Positions 44,486-55,033 of a stretch of DNA of 64,000 nt are shown in pieces. Origin of the DNA: Paenibacillus amylolyticus (GTDB lineage Bacteria > Bacillota > Bacilli > Paenibacillales > Paenibacillaceae); the NCBI RefSeq assembly GCF_029689945.1, contig NZ_CP121451.1, forward strand, positions 3,720,001 to 3,784,000. The letters are read 5' to 3'. The translations under genes and the position numbers were made by a program. The notes below the pieces were generated by a model. The model did not search any database. It worked only from the letters and a program-made list of their open reading frames with translations, and was not told the origin of the DNA. How positions within the stretch are numbered: position 1 is the stretch's first letter; each line of letters begins with the position of its first letter.

Positions 44486-46075
44486 ATGAAGTGGTTTGGA
44501 AATTTGAAAACAGCAACAAAGATTATCTCAGCATTTTTAATTGTGTCGATAATCCTCGCGTCGCTTGGGGTCTACTCGGTAGTAACATTGAGAAGTACGA
44601 ATGAAAGAATGCAAGAGATGTATAACAACAATCTGATCTCAGTAAGAGAACTGTCCTCAGCTCAGGTGGATTATCAAAGATTGCGAGTTAATGTGCGAGA
44701 TCTGAATTATGAAACAGTAGCAGCAGATCAGACCAAAGTTACGGAAAATATCGCTACAATTCGTCAATCCATGGAGGACCGACTTGCTACGTATCGTCCC
44801 CTTGCTACTACCCCAGAAGAAACGGAATTGCTTCGTAAGCTAGATACCCAATATACCAGCTATATGAAACTGTATGATCAAGGTGTCACTTTGGCAGTAA
44901 CAGATGATGATGCGGCTTTCGTCACATTCCTGAAATCATCATTGAAACCCCCGGGTGATGAGGTTGTAAAAACACTCGCAGACCTGGTGGATCTTAATGT
45001 AAAGTTGGCGGAACAGGCTAACACAAAATCTGAAGAAGCCTACACCACATCCTTTGCAGTAACCATTGTTATGGTCGTTGCATCCGTGCTCTTCAGTGTT
45101 CTCATAGGTTATATCATTGCTCGCTCCATTTCGAAGCCACTCATGTCCATGGTGGGTCTAGCTACGGAAGTGGCCAACGGTAATCTGACTCTTAAGTCAG
45201 ACATCTCTAGCAAAGATGAAGTGGGTCAACTGGCAGTGGCATTAAATCGCATGGTTGACAACCTGAAAGAGTTAATCAACAACATTGTGATGAACTCTCA
45301 AAGTGTTGCTGCTTCTTCGGAACAGATCTCAGCCAGCACGCAGGAAATTGCAAGTACCAGCACAAGCCAATCCAGTGAGGCAGGAAATATCTCCGAATTG
45401 TTTAAGGAGCTTTCACTTGCCATTAACTCCGTTGCTGCAAGTGCGGAAGAAGCGGCTGAACTGTCCAACGATACAGTGAAGACTGCCAGTGAAGGTGGAC
45501 TTGTTGTACAGACTTCATTGGAAGGTATGCAAGCTGTGAATACGAAAATGACCAAGCTTGAAGATGATTCTCGTAAAATCGGTGACATCATTGAAGTGAT
45601 TGACGATATTGCGGAGCAGACCAATCTGCTGGCGCTCAATGCTGCAATTGAAGCGGCGCGTGCGGGAGAGCAAGGACGAGGATTCGCCGTAGTCGCAGAT
45701 GAAGTCCGGAAACTTGCAGAACGAAGCGGTGAGGCGACCAAAGAAATTACGGCTATCATTAAAGCAATGCAGGAAAATACAAGACAGAGTGTACAGGCAG
45801 TAACAGCCAGTGTTGAGCAGTCTTCCATGACTGGGCAGGCGTTTGAACAGATTATTGATATGGTCAACAACTCCTCGCAGAAAGTAAACGAGATTGCAGC
45901 TGCATGTGAAGAAGAAGCAGCCCAAGCCGCAGAGGTAATGAGCTCTGTTGAATCCATCTCAGCTTCCAGTGAAGAATCCGCTGCTGCGTCGGAAGAGACT
46001 GCGGCAACCTGCCAGTCTTTGGCGCATCTTGCAGAAGAGCTGGCAAATTCCGCAGCTGCCTTCAAAATCCAATAA
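44486..46075 (+). CDS. Methyl-accepting chemotaxis protein
   Basis: A 529-residue transmembrane chemoreceptor. Helix 1 (about 12-32), an extracellular four-helix-bundle sensor (about 33-190), helix 2 (about 191-213), HAMP (about 214-265), then the signalling domain. The hairpin tip [40 protein letters not shown] is intact in content. It would signal to the CheW and CheA encoded directly downstream. AGGAGG precedes the ATG. The ligand is unknown. The C-terminus lacks a CheR-binding pentapeptide. Confidence 0.92.
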   Translation: MKWFGNLKTATKIISAFLIVSIILASLGVYSVVTLRSTNERMQEMYNNNLISVRELSSAQVDYQRLRVNVRDLNYETVAADQTKVTENIATIRQSMEDRLATYRPLATTPEETELLRKLDTQYTSYMKLYDQGVTLAVTDDDAAFVTFLKSSLKPPGDEVVKTLADLVDLNVKLAEQANTKSEEAYTTSFAVTIVMVVASVLFSVLIGYIIARSISKPLMSMVGLATEVANGNLTLKSDISSKDEVGQLAVALNRMVDNLKELINNIVMNSQSVAASSEQISASTQEIASTSTSQSSEAGNISELFKELSLAINSVAASAEEAAELSNDTVKTASEGGLVVQTSLEGMQAVNTKMTKLEDDSRKIGDIIEVIDDIAEQTNLLALNAAIEAARAGEQGRGFAVVADEVRKLAERSGEATKEITAIIKAMQENTRQSVQAVTASVEQSSMTGQAFEQIIDMVNNSSQKVNEIAAACEEEAAQAAEVMSSVESISASSEESAAASEETAATCQSLAHLAEELANSAAAFKIQ

Positions 46076-46100
46076 ACCACATTGAATTGAGGGTGAATCG

Positions 46101-46526
46101 ATGTCTTCACTTCAGAAGGAACAATATATTGAGCTGTCAGTAGGTGCAGAGACTTGTGCCATTCGAATCGAAGAGATTCATGAAATTATTAAAATGCTTA
46201 GCATTACAGATATCCCATTCAGCCGTCCAGAGATTAAAGGGGTCGTTAATCTGCGCGGCAAGGTGGTCTGCGTCATGAGCCTGCGCAACCTGTTGGGTAT
46301 GCCGGATGAACCGGATACCAGAGCAACTCGTATTATCGTAGTTCGGTATCAGGAAGAATACATTGGCTTGATCGTGGATCGGGTAAACAAGGTAACCACA
46401 TACTCGGAAATTCATCCGCCAACTGGAGGTTATGGTCGTAACCGTGAAGGGCTCTTCCATGGTGTAGGGCAACAGGAAGACAAGCTTGTGGGCATTTTGA
46501 AATTGGACGAAATATTGGGCGGTTAG
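46101..46526 (+). CDS. cheW: CheW-like chemotaxis coupling protein
   Basis: A 141-residue CheW. It starts with KEQYIELSVGAETCAIRIEE and has the conserved PFSRPEIKGVVNLRGKVV and VDRVNKV segments. It couples the receptor to CheA. Located 25 nt after the chemoreceptor and 16 nt before CheA, so one operon. This appears to be an accessory chemotaxis-type set. Confidence 0.9.
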   Translation: MSSLQKEQYIELSVGAETCAIRIEEIHEIIKMLSITDIPFSRPEIKGVVNLRGKVVCVMSLRNLLGMPDEPDTRATRIIVVRYQEEYIGLIVDRVNKVTTYSEIHPPTGGYGRNREGLFHGVGQQEDKLVGILKLDEILGG

Positions 46527-46542
46527 GGAGGAATACACGAAA

Positions 46543-48557
46543 ATGATGGATTTGTCTGCCTACCGTGACATCTTTATCGAAGAACTGAATGATCAACTGG
46601 AACGTATGGATCAGTCATTGCTGGCATTGGAGCTTTCACCGACTGTTGAACTGGTTCAAACGCTGTTTCGAGCGGCCCATACCATTAAGGGTTCGGCCTC
46701 CACAATGGATTTTCGTGAATTAAGCGACCTCACCCATGAAGTGGAGTATGCTCTTGAATGGGTTCGGGAGAAAAACCGGAGATGACTTCGGAGCTCATTG
46801 ATACGTTGTTCCGATCTTTGGATGCCATGAAGGTGCTTCGTGATCAGTATATCCGTGGAGAAACCTATGGAGACTTTCGAGCAGTCGTGCGAGAAATACA
46901 GGATCTGATTCAAACCCCGGCAGTTGTCGGGAAACTTGTTGCACCTCAATTGAAACCAGCAGAATCGATTGTCGCCCAGGTAGCTATCGTGTCAGGCAAG
47001 CAGCTCCTGTCCATTCACATTGTGCTGGAGCAGAAGTGTATGATGAAAGCGGCCAGATATCATATTTTACGACAACGCATGGAGGACATATGTGGTGCGG
47101 TTGTTGCAACTTCTCTCATGGAGAGCCAACCGGGCGCACAGAATGAAGATGATCAGTATGGTCAGTTCATCTTCATCGTGGCTACTTCGAAGGACCCACA
47201 GCAGCTTAAGGCAGAGTTGTCTGCAGACTCGGATATTCATATGCTGGAGATAGATCCATATATACTGGAACCCAATGAGGTTGCAGCGACTTCTGCTCCA
47301 GTTGAATTCAGCTCTGAAACAGAGCAAACGAAACCAACCGTGACGAATACAGGCACATCTGGCCCGGAAGAGAAAGTGAAAGCTGCTCAACCTACAGTTC
47401 GAGTAAGTGTTGAGCGTCTGGACCATCTAATGAATCTGGTTGGAGAACTGCTCATTGATCAGACATCCCTTGCAGATCTGAGTGGATCCGGTGCGCGTAA
47501 AGAGTCTTCTTCACTTATTCAGAGTATTAGTGGTGTATCCGATCATATGGGCAGCGTCATCAAGGAACTTCAGGAAGGTGTAATGAAGACACGGATGTTA
47601 CCCATTGATCAACTATTCAGTCGCTTCCCGAGATTGGTTCGTGACCTTTCGCAGAAGCTGGGCAAAGATCTGGAACTGGTTATTCAAGGTGGAGAGACCG
47701 AACTTGACCGGATGATTATTGAAGAATTGAGTGACCCGCTGATCCATCTCATCCGCAACAGTGCTGATCATGGTGTTGAAAGTGTAGAGGTTCGTGCGGC
47801 AAACGGCAAGCCGCCTAAAGGACGTATAACCTTAACTTCGTTTCATGAAGAAAATCATGTCGTCATTCGGTTTTCGGATGATGGCAAAGGGATCGATGGG
47901 GAGAAGATCAAAGCTTCCGCCTTGGGCAAGGGCATTATTAGTGAGGAAAAGGCTGCACGCCTGACAACACAGGAGGCTGTACATCTCATATTTGAGCCCG
48001 GTTTCTCCACAGCCTCTTCTGTAAGCGAAGTATCAGGACGCGGCGTTGGAATGGACATCGTGCGTAGTCAGATCGGACGGCTCAACGGTATCATTGATAT
48101 TGATACAGAGGTTGGTGTTGGAACCACGTTTACGATTCGTCTGCCGCTCACTTTGGCCATTATTAAAGGTCTGTTGGTCAAAGTATCAGGTCGTGTTCTG
48201 ATCTTGCCGATGTACAATGTAGCCGAAATTGTCCGAATTTCACCTGAGGATATTCAGATGATTCAAGGGCAACAAGCCATCCTGAATCATGGGCGAATTG
48301 TACCTTTTCACAGACTGTGTGATAAATTGAACTATTCACGGACTGAGCGCAAAACGAAAACCATTCCACTGGTGATTGTGCGTTCCGTCGACAAAATTGC
48401 AGCTTACGCAGTAGATGAGATCATAGGAAATCAGGAAGTTGTGATTAAGACACTCGGTACGTATCTGGGTGCGATGAACCATCTGTCTGGTGCAACTATC
48501 CTGGGTAACGGCAAGGTTGCCCTTATATTGGACGCATCCTATCTGGTCAGTCACTAG
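46543..48557 (+). CDS. cheA: CheA chemotaxis histidine kinase, one frame break
   Basis: A 671-residue CheA after adding one A to A5 at 46771-46775, which restores VREKKPEMTSELIDTLF. HPt domain: phospho-His46 in FRAAHTIKGSAS. P2-like region with acidic linker (about 130-285), dimerisation P3 (about 290-350), HATPase (N-box LIHLIRNSADHGVE, G1 DDGKGID, G2 GRGVGMD) and a C-terminal CheW-like P5. No CheY, CheB or CheR gene is adjacent, so output relies on proteins encoded elsewhere. Confidence 0.9.
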
Positions 48558-48588
48558 ACGTTAAGTTAACTTTACATTACGCACGCCA

Positions 48589-48625
48589 AATAGCCTCATC
48601 ATCCATAATGGATGGTGGGGCTATT
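48589..48625. terminator. Hairpin between convergent cheA and lysR
   Basis: AATAGCC-T-CATCATC pairs GATGGTG-G-GGCTATT around CATAAT. The stem is long but neither flank is strongly T-rich. Confidence 0.5.
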
Positions 48626-48653
48626 GATTGTACCCTTTTGACATTGTTGCCAC

Positions 48654-49536
48654 TCAGGATTTGAAAATGAGATCCATAAACCGGTTGGCAGCCAAAGAAA
48701 TTGGCATATTGCGCTTGGTCATAATCCCAACATGGGAAGGGGGAGAGGAACATCAAGCTGAATTTCGAAGAGAGAACCTTCCTCCAGCTCTTTGGAGATG
48801 AATTCTCGTGTGACATAGGATATACCCAGTCCTCGACGCGCAAACTCGATCAACAGATCCACGCTACCGACCTCAATCTCAGGCTTCAACGTGTAATTAT
48901 AGCTGTTAAACAACTCGGTTATAGCCATCCGAACCCGGCTGTTCCGGGAAAGAGGATCAGTTGATGCTCCAGAAGCATCTCAAGTGTCATGACTTTGCCT
49001 TTTAACTGAGCATAACGCTCTCCAGCTACAAAACAGTCTTTCAACTGAATGCTTTCTCTGACTTCGAGTTGTGGATCAACAATCGGCATGCGAACCACAC
49101 CAAGATCGATCTTGCCTTCCTTCAGAAAAGTAATGACTTCCGGTGTGGTGCCATGACTCAGATGCAGCTTGATATTAGGATATAGGGTATGAAATTCCTC
49201 CAGATATGCCAGCATGTAATGCTTGAACAAGGAGTCACTGCCACCAATCCGGAGTTCACCATTGTCGAGATTCTTGAGTGCGGCCATTTTTTCTTCCGCA
49301 AGTGAGATCAGAATCTGGGATTGTTCAATATAGGAGTACAGACTGGCACCTTCCTGTGTCAACGCTACACCCTTGGAATTTCGATAGAACAAGGTAAGAC
49401 CAAAGCTCTCTTCCAATTGCTTGATGGCATGACTGACGCTGGGTTGTGTGATATACAGTGCTTTCGCAGCCTGTGTCAAACTTCCCGTTTTAGCGGCCCA
49501 ATAAAAGACTTTATATAGCTCGTAATTTGTTGTCAT
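48654..49536 (-). CDS. LysR-family transcriptional regulator, two frame breaks
   Basis: A 294-residue regulator after correction. The N-terminal HTH has SLTQAAKALYITQPSVSHAI, and the effector domain follows. One A is missing at 48942-48943 (minus strand AA; restores FPGNSRVRMAITELFNSY) and one C at 48739-48743 (minus strand C5; restores VPLPPSHVGIMTKRN), so the stop is at 48654. Uncorrected, it reads as a truncated protein. It is divergent from zwf, and the intergenic region holds two dyads, including a T-N11-A LysR box over its own start. It probably regulates zwf-tal-gnd. Confidence 0.85.
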
Positions 49537-49549
49537 AGATGTAGTCTAT
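49535..49549. promoter_or_regulatory. LysR-type T-N11-A box
   Basis: ATAGA-TGTAG-TCTAT: perfect 5-bp arms containing T-N11-A, overlapping the lysR start codon. This is the usual form and place of an autoregulatory LysR site. Confidence 0.55.
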
Positions 49550-49582
49550 AGCTCCTGTGAAATATATTAATTACTTGTATGA

Positions 49583-49600
49583 CTATAAAACGTATTATAG
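49583..49600. promoter_or_regulatory. Second dyad in lysR-zwf gap
   Basis: CTATAA-AACGTA-TTATAG: perfect 6-bp arms with 6-bp spacer, 49 bp before zwf. Could be an operator or overlap the zwf promoter. Confidence 0.45.
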
Positions 49601-49648
49601 TGTAACTACAACAAAGAAACCAGAGTTACTTGGAAGGAGAACGGTAAG

Positions 49649-51172
49649 ATGGAACCAACTACCATTGTTTTATTTGGTGCTACTGGCGATTTAGCCAAAA
49701 GAAAAATATATCCTGCCTTATATAACTTATATCTTGAGCAGAAGCTTCCGGAAACCTTCTCATTGATTGGTCTGGGGCGTAGAGAGTGGTCTGATGAATT
49801 CTTTCAGGCACAAGTGGAAAAATCCTTAAATGAATTTTCCAGACGCCAAGCTGATCCTGAAATTGTGAAGTCATTTGTGAAAGCTTTTCGCTACAGTGTA
49901 TTGAATATAAGCCATAAGGAAGATTATATAAAGCTGTTGGGTTTAGTTGAACAAAGAGAAGCTGAGCTGGGCATTCCGTCCAATCGCTTGTTTTATCTCT
50001 CGGTTGGACCGGAATTTTTCGAGCCGATTGCCGAAAATATTCAAGAAAGTGGGCTGGGTTCCACGGAGGGCTGGAAACGCCTGGTTATCGAGAAACCCTT
50101 CGGTCACGATCTGCAGTCCGCCCGAGACCTTAATCGCAAATTAAGCGAATCGTTCACGGAGGAAGAGATTTATCGGATTGACCACTATTTGGGCAAACCG
50201 ATGGTACAGCGCCTGGAGACATTGCATCAGAGTAACCCAATCATGAAGGCGTTGTGGAACAACCGTTACATTTCCAATGTGCAAATTACAGCCAATGAGA
50301 CTGTAGGTGTCGAAGAACGTGCATCCTATTATGATCATGTAGGTGCAGTTCGAGACATGTTCCAGAATCACATGTTGCAATTGCTTATGATGATGGCGAT
50401 TCAGCTCCCATACAACAGTTCTTCTGAAAAAGTTGGATTGAAGAAAAAGCACATTATGGAATCGATCCAGCCGTTACAAAAGCAAACCGTGGGCGCAAAC
50501 ATCATCCGTGGGCAGTATGCAGAAGGTAACATTCAAGGCCAACCGGTCAATGCTTACGTTGCTGAACCGGGTGTAGCAGAGAATACGATGAATGACACGT
50601 TCATTGCAGCCAAATTGCAAATCGATGATTTCTTCTGGCGCGGTGTTCCGTTTTACATTCGTACGGGTAAAAGAATGAAGGAGAAATCAACACGTATCGT
50701 GATTGAATTCAAAGAACCTTCAGGACAGACAAATGTGCTGAAAAACAAAGGTTCCAAGCCAAATCTGCTCGTCATTGAGATGAGTCCGGATCAGAGCATG
50801 ACATTGCAACTGAATGCAAGTGATCCTGAGAATAAAGGTGAATTCAAACCGGTTCATATCGATCTTTCTCCGGATCAAGGTGACCTTGCGGAAGCTTACG
50901 AGAATCTGATTCGTGATGCTTTGCTAGGTGATCCGACATTCTTTGCCCACTGGGATGAAGTTGAATTGTCCTGGGCCTGGGTACAACCGATTCTGGACGC
51001 ATTCCAGGAAAATCTGTTGCCACTTCACCTGTATCCTGCGGGTAGCTATGGACCAGCTGAATCAGATGCCATGCTTGAAGAAGAAGGTCACCACTGGTGG
51101 TTTGATGAGCCGGCGGATCAGGAGTCTGTAGTTACGAACAGCATACCCTTGGCGGTTAATGCGAATCTCTAA
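49649..51172 (+). CDS. zwf: Glucose-6-phosphate 1-dehydrogenase
   Basis: A 507-residue enzyme, full length for the family. The NADP-binding [10 protein letters not shown] motif is at the N-terminus. The active-site signature [12 protein letters not shown] lies near residue 178, followed by [26 protein letters not shown]. It oxidises glucose-6-phosphate to 6-phosphogluconolactone, the entry step of the oxidative pentose phosphate pathway. GGAGA precedes the start. It leads a zwf-tal-gnd cluster. No 6-phosphogluconolactonase gene is in the cluster. Confidence 0.96.
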   Translation: MEPTTIVLFGATGDLAKRKIYPALYNLYLEQKLPETFSLIGLGRREWSDEFFQAQVEKSLNEFSRRQADPEIVKSFVKAFRYSVLNISHKEDYIKLLGLVEQREAELGIPSNRLFYLSVGPEFFEPIAENIQESGLGSTEGWKRLVIEKPFGHDLQSARDLNRKLSESFTEEEIYRIDHYLGKPMVQRLETLHQSNPIMKALWNNRYISNVQITANETVGVEERASYYDHVGAVRDMFQNHMLQLLMMMAIQLPYNSSSEKVGLKKKHIMESIQPLQKQTVGANIIRGQYAEGNIQGQPVNAYVAEPGVAENTMNDTFIAAKLQIDDFFWRGVPFYIRTGKRMKEKSTRIVIEFKEPSGQTNVLKNKGSKPNLLVIEMSPDQSMTLQLNASDPENKGEFKPVHIDLSPDQGDLAEAYENLIRDALLGDPTFFAHWDEVELSWAWVQPILDAFQENLLPLHLYPAGSYGPAESDAMLEEEGHHWWFDEPADQESVVTNSIPLAVNANL

Positions 51173-51207
51173 ACCATACTAAAAAAATATCTGGAGGTAA
51201 TTCAATC

Positions 51208-51873
51208 ATGAAATTTTTTATCGATACAGCTAACGTGGAAGATATCCAAAAAGCATACAAAATCGGCGTATTGTCTGGTGTAACAACTAACCCATCTTTG
51301 GTAGCCAAAGAAGGCGTGAAATTTGAAGATCGTATTGAAGAAATTTTGCGTTTGGTACCTGAAGTGGAGTCCGTTTCTGCGGAAGTAACACCAGATGCCC
51401 TTACTGCTGAAGAAATGATTGCACAAGCAGACGAATTGATCAAAATTAACAACAGCGACAAAAACATTACGATCAAATTGCCAATGACACTTGCAGGACT
51501 TGAAGCTTGTCGTTACTTGACCAAAAAAGGCGTGAAAACCAACGTAACGTTGATCTTCACGGTAAACCAGGCGCTTCTTGCTGCTCGTGCGGGTGCAACA
51601 TATGTATCCCCATTCCTGGGACGTCTTGATGACATCTCCGAAGATGGCGTACAATTGGTTGCCAAAGTTGCTGAATTGTTCCGTACACATAACCTGGATG
51701 CACAGATTATTGCGGCGTCCGTTAGACATCCAGACCACGTTACACGTGTGGCGATGGCTGGAGCACATATTGCTACGGTTCCATTCTCCGTCATTGAACA
51801 GATCTCAAAACACCCGCTGACAGATCAAGGTATGGACAAATTTGCAGCTGACTGGAAAAAAACAGTACAATAA
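51208..51873 (+). CDS. tal: Transaldolase (fructose-6-phosphate aldolase/TalC type)
   Basis: A 221-residue short transaldolase. It begins [18 protein letters not shown] with [13 protein letters not shown], and the Schiff-base lysine is in NITIKLPMT. Its length fits the small FSA/TAL class. It transfers dihydroxyacetone units in the non-oxidative pentose phosphate pathway, or cleaves fructose-6-phosphate. GGAGG precedes the start. Located 35 nt after zwf. Confidence 0.93.
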   Translation: MKFFIDTANVEDIQKAYKIGVLSGVTTNPSLVAKEGVKFEDRIEEILRLVPEVESVSAEVTPDALTAEEMIAQADELIKINNSDKNITIKLPMTLAGLEACRYLTKKGVKTNVTLIFTVNQALLAARAGATYVSPFLGRLDDISEDGVQLVAKVAELFRTHNLDAQIIAASVRHPDHVTRVAMAGAHIATVPFSVIEQISKHPLTDQGMDKFAADWKKTVQ

Positions 51874-51941
51874 TCACTGAACATTTATTCGTTTCAACTT
51901 ACAATAGAATTATATAAATCATGGAGCATTGGGAGGACATA

Positions 51942-53361
51942 ATGAGTAAACAACAGATTGGTGTTATTGGATTGGCAGTAATGGGTAAAAACCTGGCTCT
52001 GAATATTGAAAGCAAAGGGTTCTCGGTATCGGTATTTAACCGATCCCCAGAGAAAACGCATGATCTTCTGAAAGAAGCAGAAGGTAAAAACCTGACAGGT
52101 GCATTCACGATTGAAGAATTCGTGGAATCTCTGGAGTCTCCGCGTAAAATTCTGATCATGGTGCAAGCAGGTAAAGCAACAGATGCAACCATCGAACAAC
52201 TGCTTCCTCATCTGGATCAAGGCGACATTATAATCGATGGAGGTAATGCTTACTTCCCTGACACACAACGTCGCAGCAAGGAACTGGAAGAAAAAGGTTT
52301 CCGTTTCATCGGAGCAGGTGTATCCGGTGGTGAAGAAGGCGCACTGAAAGGCCCGGCAATCATGCCAGGAGGTCAGGAAAGTGCTTATGAACTCGTAGAA
52401 CCAATCCTTACAGCAATTTCCGCCAAAGTAGGCGATGATGCTTGCAGCACTTATATCGGACCAGATGGTGCTGGACACTATGTGAAAATGGTGCATAACG
52501 GTATCGAGTACGGAGATATGCAGTTGATTGGTGAGGCTTACCATTTGCTCAAATCCGTATTGAACGTTTCCGTTGAAGAGTTGCATGAGATTTTCACGGA
52601 GTGGAATCAAGGGGAGTTGGACAGCTACCTGATCGAAATCACGGCAGACATCTTCTCCAAATATGATCCAGAAACCGGCAAACCAATGGTTGACGTTATT
52701 CTTAACGCAGCTGGACAAAAAGGCACAGGTAAATGGACAAGCCAAAGCGCGCTGGATCTCGGCGTACCATTGTCCATGATCACAGAATCGGTATTCTCCC
52801 GTTTCCTGTCTGCGATGAAGGACGAGCGTGTCAGCAGCTAGCAAAATCCTCAGTGGTCCAGCCACTGAAGCATTCTCTGGCGATAAAAAAGCGTTCATCG
52901 AGAACGTTCGTAAAGCACTCTTTGCAAGTAAAATCGTATCCTACGCTCAAGGATTTGCACAAATGCGTGCAGCTTCCGATGAATATGGTTGGGATCTGAA
53001 ATACGGCAACATTGCCATGATCTTCCGTGGTGGATGTATCATCCGTTCACAATTCCTGCAAAACATTAAAGAAGCATATGACAAAGATGCAGCTCTGAAA
53101 AATCTGCTGCTTGATCCATACTTCCAAAACATCGTTGAGTCTTATCAAGGTGCATGGCGTGAAGTTATAGCGGCTGCTGTAAAACAAGGTATTCCGGTAC
53201 CAGGCTTCTCCAGCGCTCTTTCTTACTACGACAGCTACCGTACAGAGCGTTTGCCAGCAAACTTGCTGCAAGCACAACGTGACTACTTCGGTGCTCACAC
53301 ATTCAAACGTGTGGACAAAGAAGGTTCATTCCACTTCCAGTGGATGGACACAAACGAGTAA
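51942..53361 (+). CDS. gnd: 6-phosphogluconate dehydrogenase, one frame break
   Basis: A 472-residue enzyme after correction. ATG 51942 follows GGGAGG; an open frame extends 7 codons upstream without an RBS. N-terminal [28 protein letters not shown], and the active-site loop [18 protein letters not shown] with [16 protein letters not shown] are intact. The frame breaks near 52832: one extra base between KDERV and AASKILSGP. It is the only insertion among the frame breaks. It oxidises 6-phosphogluconate to ribulose-5-phosphate. As a core enzyme it is unlikely to be inactive; a sequence error is the simplest explanation. Confidence 0.93.
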
Positions 53362-53378
53362 TATCCGTTTCGAATATA

Positions 53379-53435
53379 AGCATTCTTGCAGTCGTTCATG
53401 AGTTTAACCTCATGGCATCTGCAAGGGTGCTTTTT
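53379..53435 (+). terminator. Terminator after gnd
   Basis: AGCATTCTTGCAG (53379-53391) pairs CTGCAAGGGTGCT (53419-53431) with two wobbles, inner CATGAG/CATG stem, then T5. Confidence 0.82.
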
Positions 53436-53605
53436 CTCGTTTAATGGTTCGAATTTAAATATCATCAAATTGTAATAAAATGTACGAATCTGGGTGGGGC
53501 AAACAGATGATCTGACTCTTCAACTACGTTATACTTGTTCAGACGGAACTACATCCGTGATGAAAATTCAGCATACAACTTATTGACGTGGAGGTTAGAC
53601 CGGGC

Positions 53606-54709
53606 ATGTTTGTATTAGCGGGGATATTGTTTTTGGTCGTATATGGATTATTAGTGTTCTACATAGGCTGGAGCGGTTGGAGTTGGATGAAACCGGTGGT
53701 GTCCGCCAGATTTCGATGGTTTTATATTATAGCGCTTGTATTCCTTGCCGTTTCCTTCATTTTGGCACGTGTGTTTGGAAGCATCTCGTTTCTCAGTATT
53801 ATCGGTTCCTACTGGCTGGCGATCTTCTCGTTGTTGTTACTGATCCTGCCCGTCGTTCACCTGACGATGTGGTTGCTGAGATTAACGCGTATTCCCAGAC
53901 ATCACACACAGAAATGGGCGGGTGTTGTTACGCTGGTGCTGTTAGTCTGCACATTGGGTTATGGAATTTTCAACGCCTACAGCCCGGTAGTGAGAACATA
54001 TGAAATCCAGATTGATAAAAAAGTAGAAGGTGTAGACAAGCTTAACATTGTCATGGCTGCCGATATGCACTTCGGACTTTTATCTGGTCCTGCACATGCC
54101 AAACGCATGGTGGAGGAGATTAATGCACTGAAGCCGGATCTGGTGCTGTATCCTGGAGATATTATTGATGATAATCTGGATATGTATCTGAATAGCGGAA
54201 TTGCGGATATTATCAGTGACATTCAGGCTCCATACGGTGTCTATGCTTCTCTTGGGAATCATGACAAGTTCGATGGTCCGATCGAAGATCTGATCGCTGC
54301 GCTGGAGAAGAGTAACATGCAAGTTTTGTACGATGACAAGATTGTACTGGATGACAAGATCACTCTCATTGGACGGAAAGACCGGACAGAGAAGGATCGT
54401 GCAGAAGTGGCTACTTTAATGCAAAATACGGACTTGAGCCAACCGGTACTTATGATGGATCACCAGCCGTATGATCTGGATATTGCGGAACAGAACAAGG
54501 TAGATCTGGTGGTATCCGGTCACACCCATCGTGGTCAGATTGCACCTGCTCAGTTCATCACACAGGCTATTTACGAGAATGATTGGGGTTATCTGCAAAA
54601 GGGTTCTATGCACTCCATCGTAACCTCCGGATTTGGATTCTGGGGGCCTCCAATTCGTACAAGCAGTCGTTCGGAGATTGTACAGATTCATGTGACCTTC
54701 CAGCAATGA
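53606..54709 (+). CDS. Membrane-anchored metallophosphoesterase
   Basis: A 367-residue protein. ATG 53606 follows GGAGG by eleven bases; a GTG at 53588 overlaps that RBS. Four N-terminal helices (residues about 1-125) anchor a calcineurin-like phosphoesterase domain. Metal ligands are visible: MAADMHFGLL (DxH), YPGDIIDDN (GD-D), SLGNHDKFDG (GNHD), MDHQPY and VSGHTHRGQ (GHTHxGQ). The architecture matches YkuE/YaeI-type membrane phosphoesterases, some of which cleave lipid-linked phosphates. A weak hairpin follows at 54715. Confidence 0.88.
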   Translation: MFVLAGILFLVVYGLLVFYIGWSGWSWMKPVVSARFRWFYIIALVFLAVSFILARVFGSISFLSIIGSYWLAIFSLLLLILPVVHLTMWLLRLTRIPRHHTQKWAGVVTLVLLVCTLGYGIFNAYSPVVRTYEIQIDKKVEGVDKLNIVMAADMHFGLLSGPAHAKRMVEEINALKPDLVLYPGDIIDDNLDMYLNSGIADIISDIQAPYGVYASLGNHDKFDGPIEDLIAALEKSNMQVLYDDKIVLDDKITLIGRKDRTEKDRAEVATLMQNTDLSQPVLMMDHQPYDLDIAEQNKVDLVVSGHTHRGQIAPAQFITQAIYENDWGYLQKGSMHSIVTSGFGFWGPPIRTSSRSEIVQIHVTFQQ

Positions 54710-54890
54710 TGAGAAGCCCTTCGAGAGAAGGACCTTTTAATTGTTCAATTCATGCGATGATTGGTTGGAGTGACGTTGTTTGAATATGCAGCAACATGTG
54801 AATCATAAGACATATGTACCTTAAACATGGATCATAGGGACATGACTCCGATAAGATCATGAAGTGGGATAGCATAAGCAGTATTTGTGG

Positions 54891-54919
54891 TTGACACCGT
54901 TTTCAGGTTATGATAAATT
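54891..54919 (+). promoter_or_regulatory. Sigma-A promoter of licT
   Basis: TTGACA (54891-54896), 17 bp, TAAATT (54914-54919). It is placed just upstream of the antiterminator target, so the leader RNA carries the RAT element. Confidence 0.65.
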
Positions 54920-54927
54920 AGATCCGA

Positions 54928-55003
54928 GGCTTGTTACCGGTAATGCGGGCAAAACCACTATGGAAATGATTTTATTATTTCTATTTTGGTTTTGCCCTTT
55001 TTT
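54928..55003 (+). promoter_or_regulatory. RAT antiterminator and overlapping terminator, upstream of licT
   Basis: The RAT sequence runs from 54928 to 54956 (GGCTTGTTACCGGTAA...GCAAAACC) and matches LicT/BglG targets. Its 3' part GGGCAAAACC (54947-54956) is also the 5' arm of a perfect terminator with GGTTTTGCCC (54988-54997) and T6. Binding of activated LicT would block the terminator, giving autoregulation. Confidence 0.88.
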
Positions 55004-55033
55004 ATTCCTCAAAAAAAACCAGGTGGGTCCAGA

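Noticed and set aside
45298..46110. 270-codon minus-strand open frame opposite the chemoreceptor signalling domain
   Set aside because: Ser/Ala-rich antisense shadow of a conserved MCP domain; no RBS or family match.
51894..52898. 334-codon minus-strand open frame opposite gnd
   Set aside because: The Phe/Cys/His-rich translation is typical of an antisense frame, and gnd on the other strand is unmistakable.
53441..53460. tRNA-like TTCGAAT motif
   Set aside because: No acceptor stem or cloverleaf partner sequences surround it; no tRNA gene could be supported in the window.
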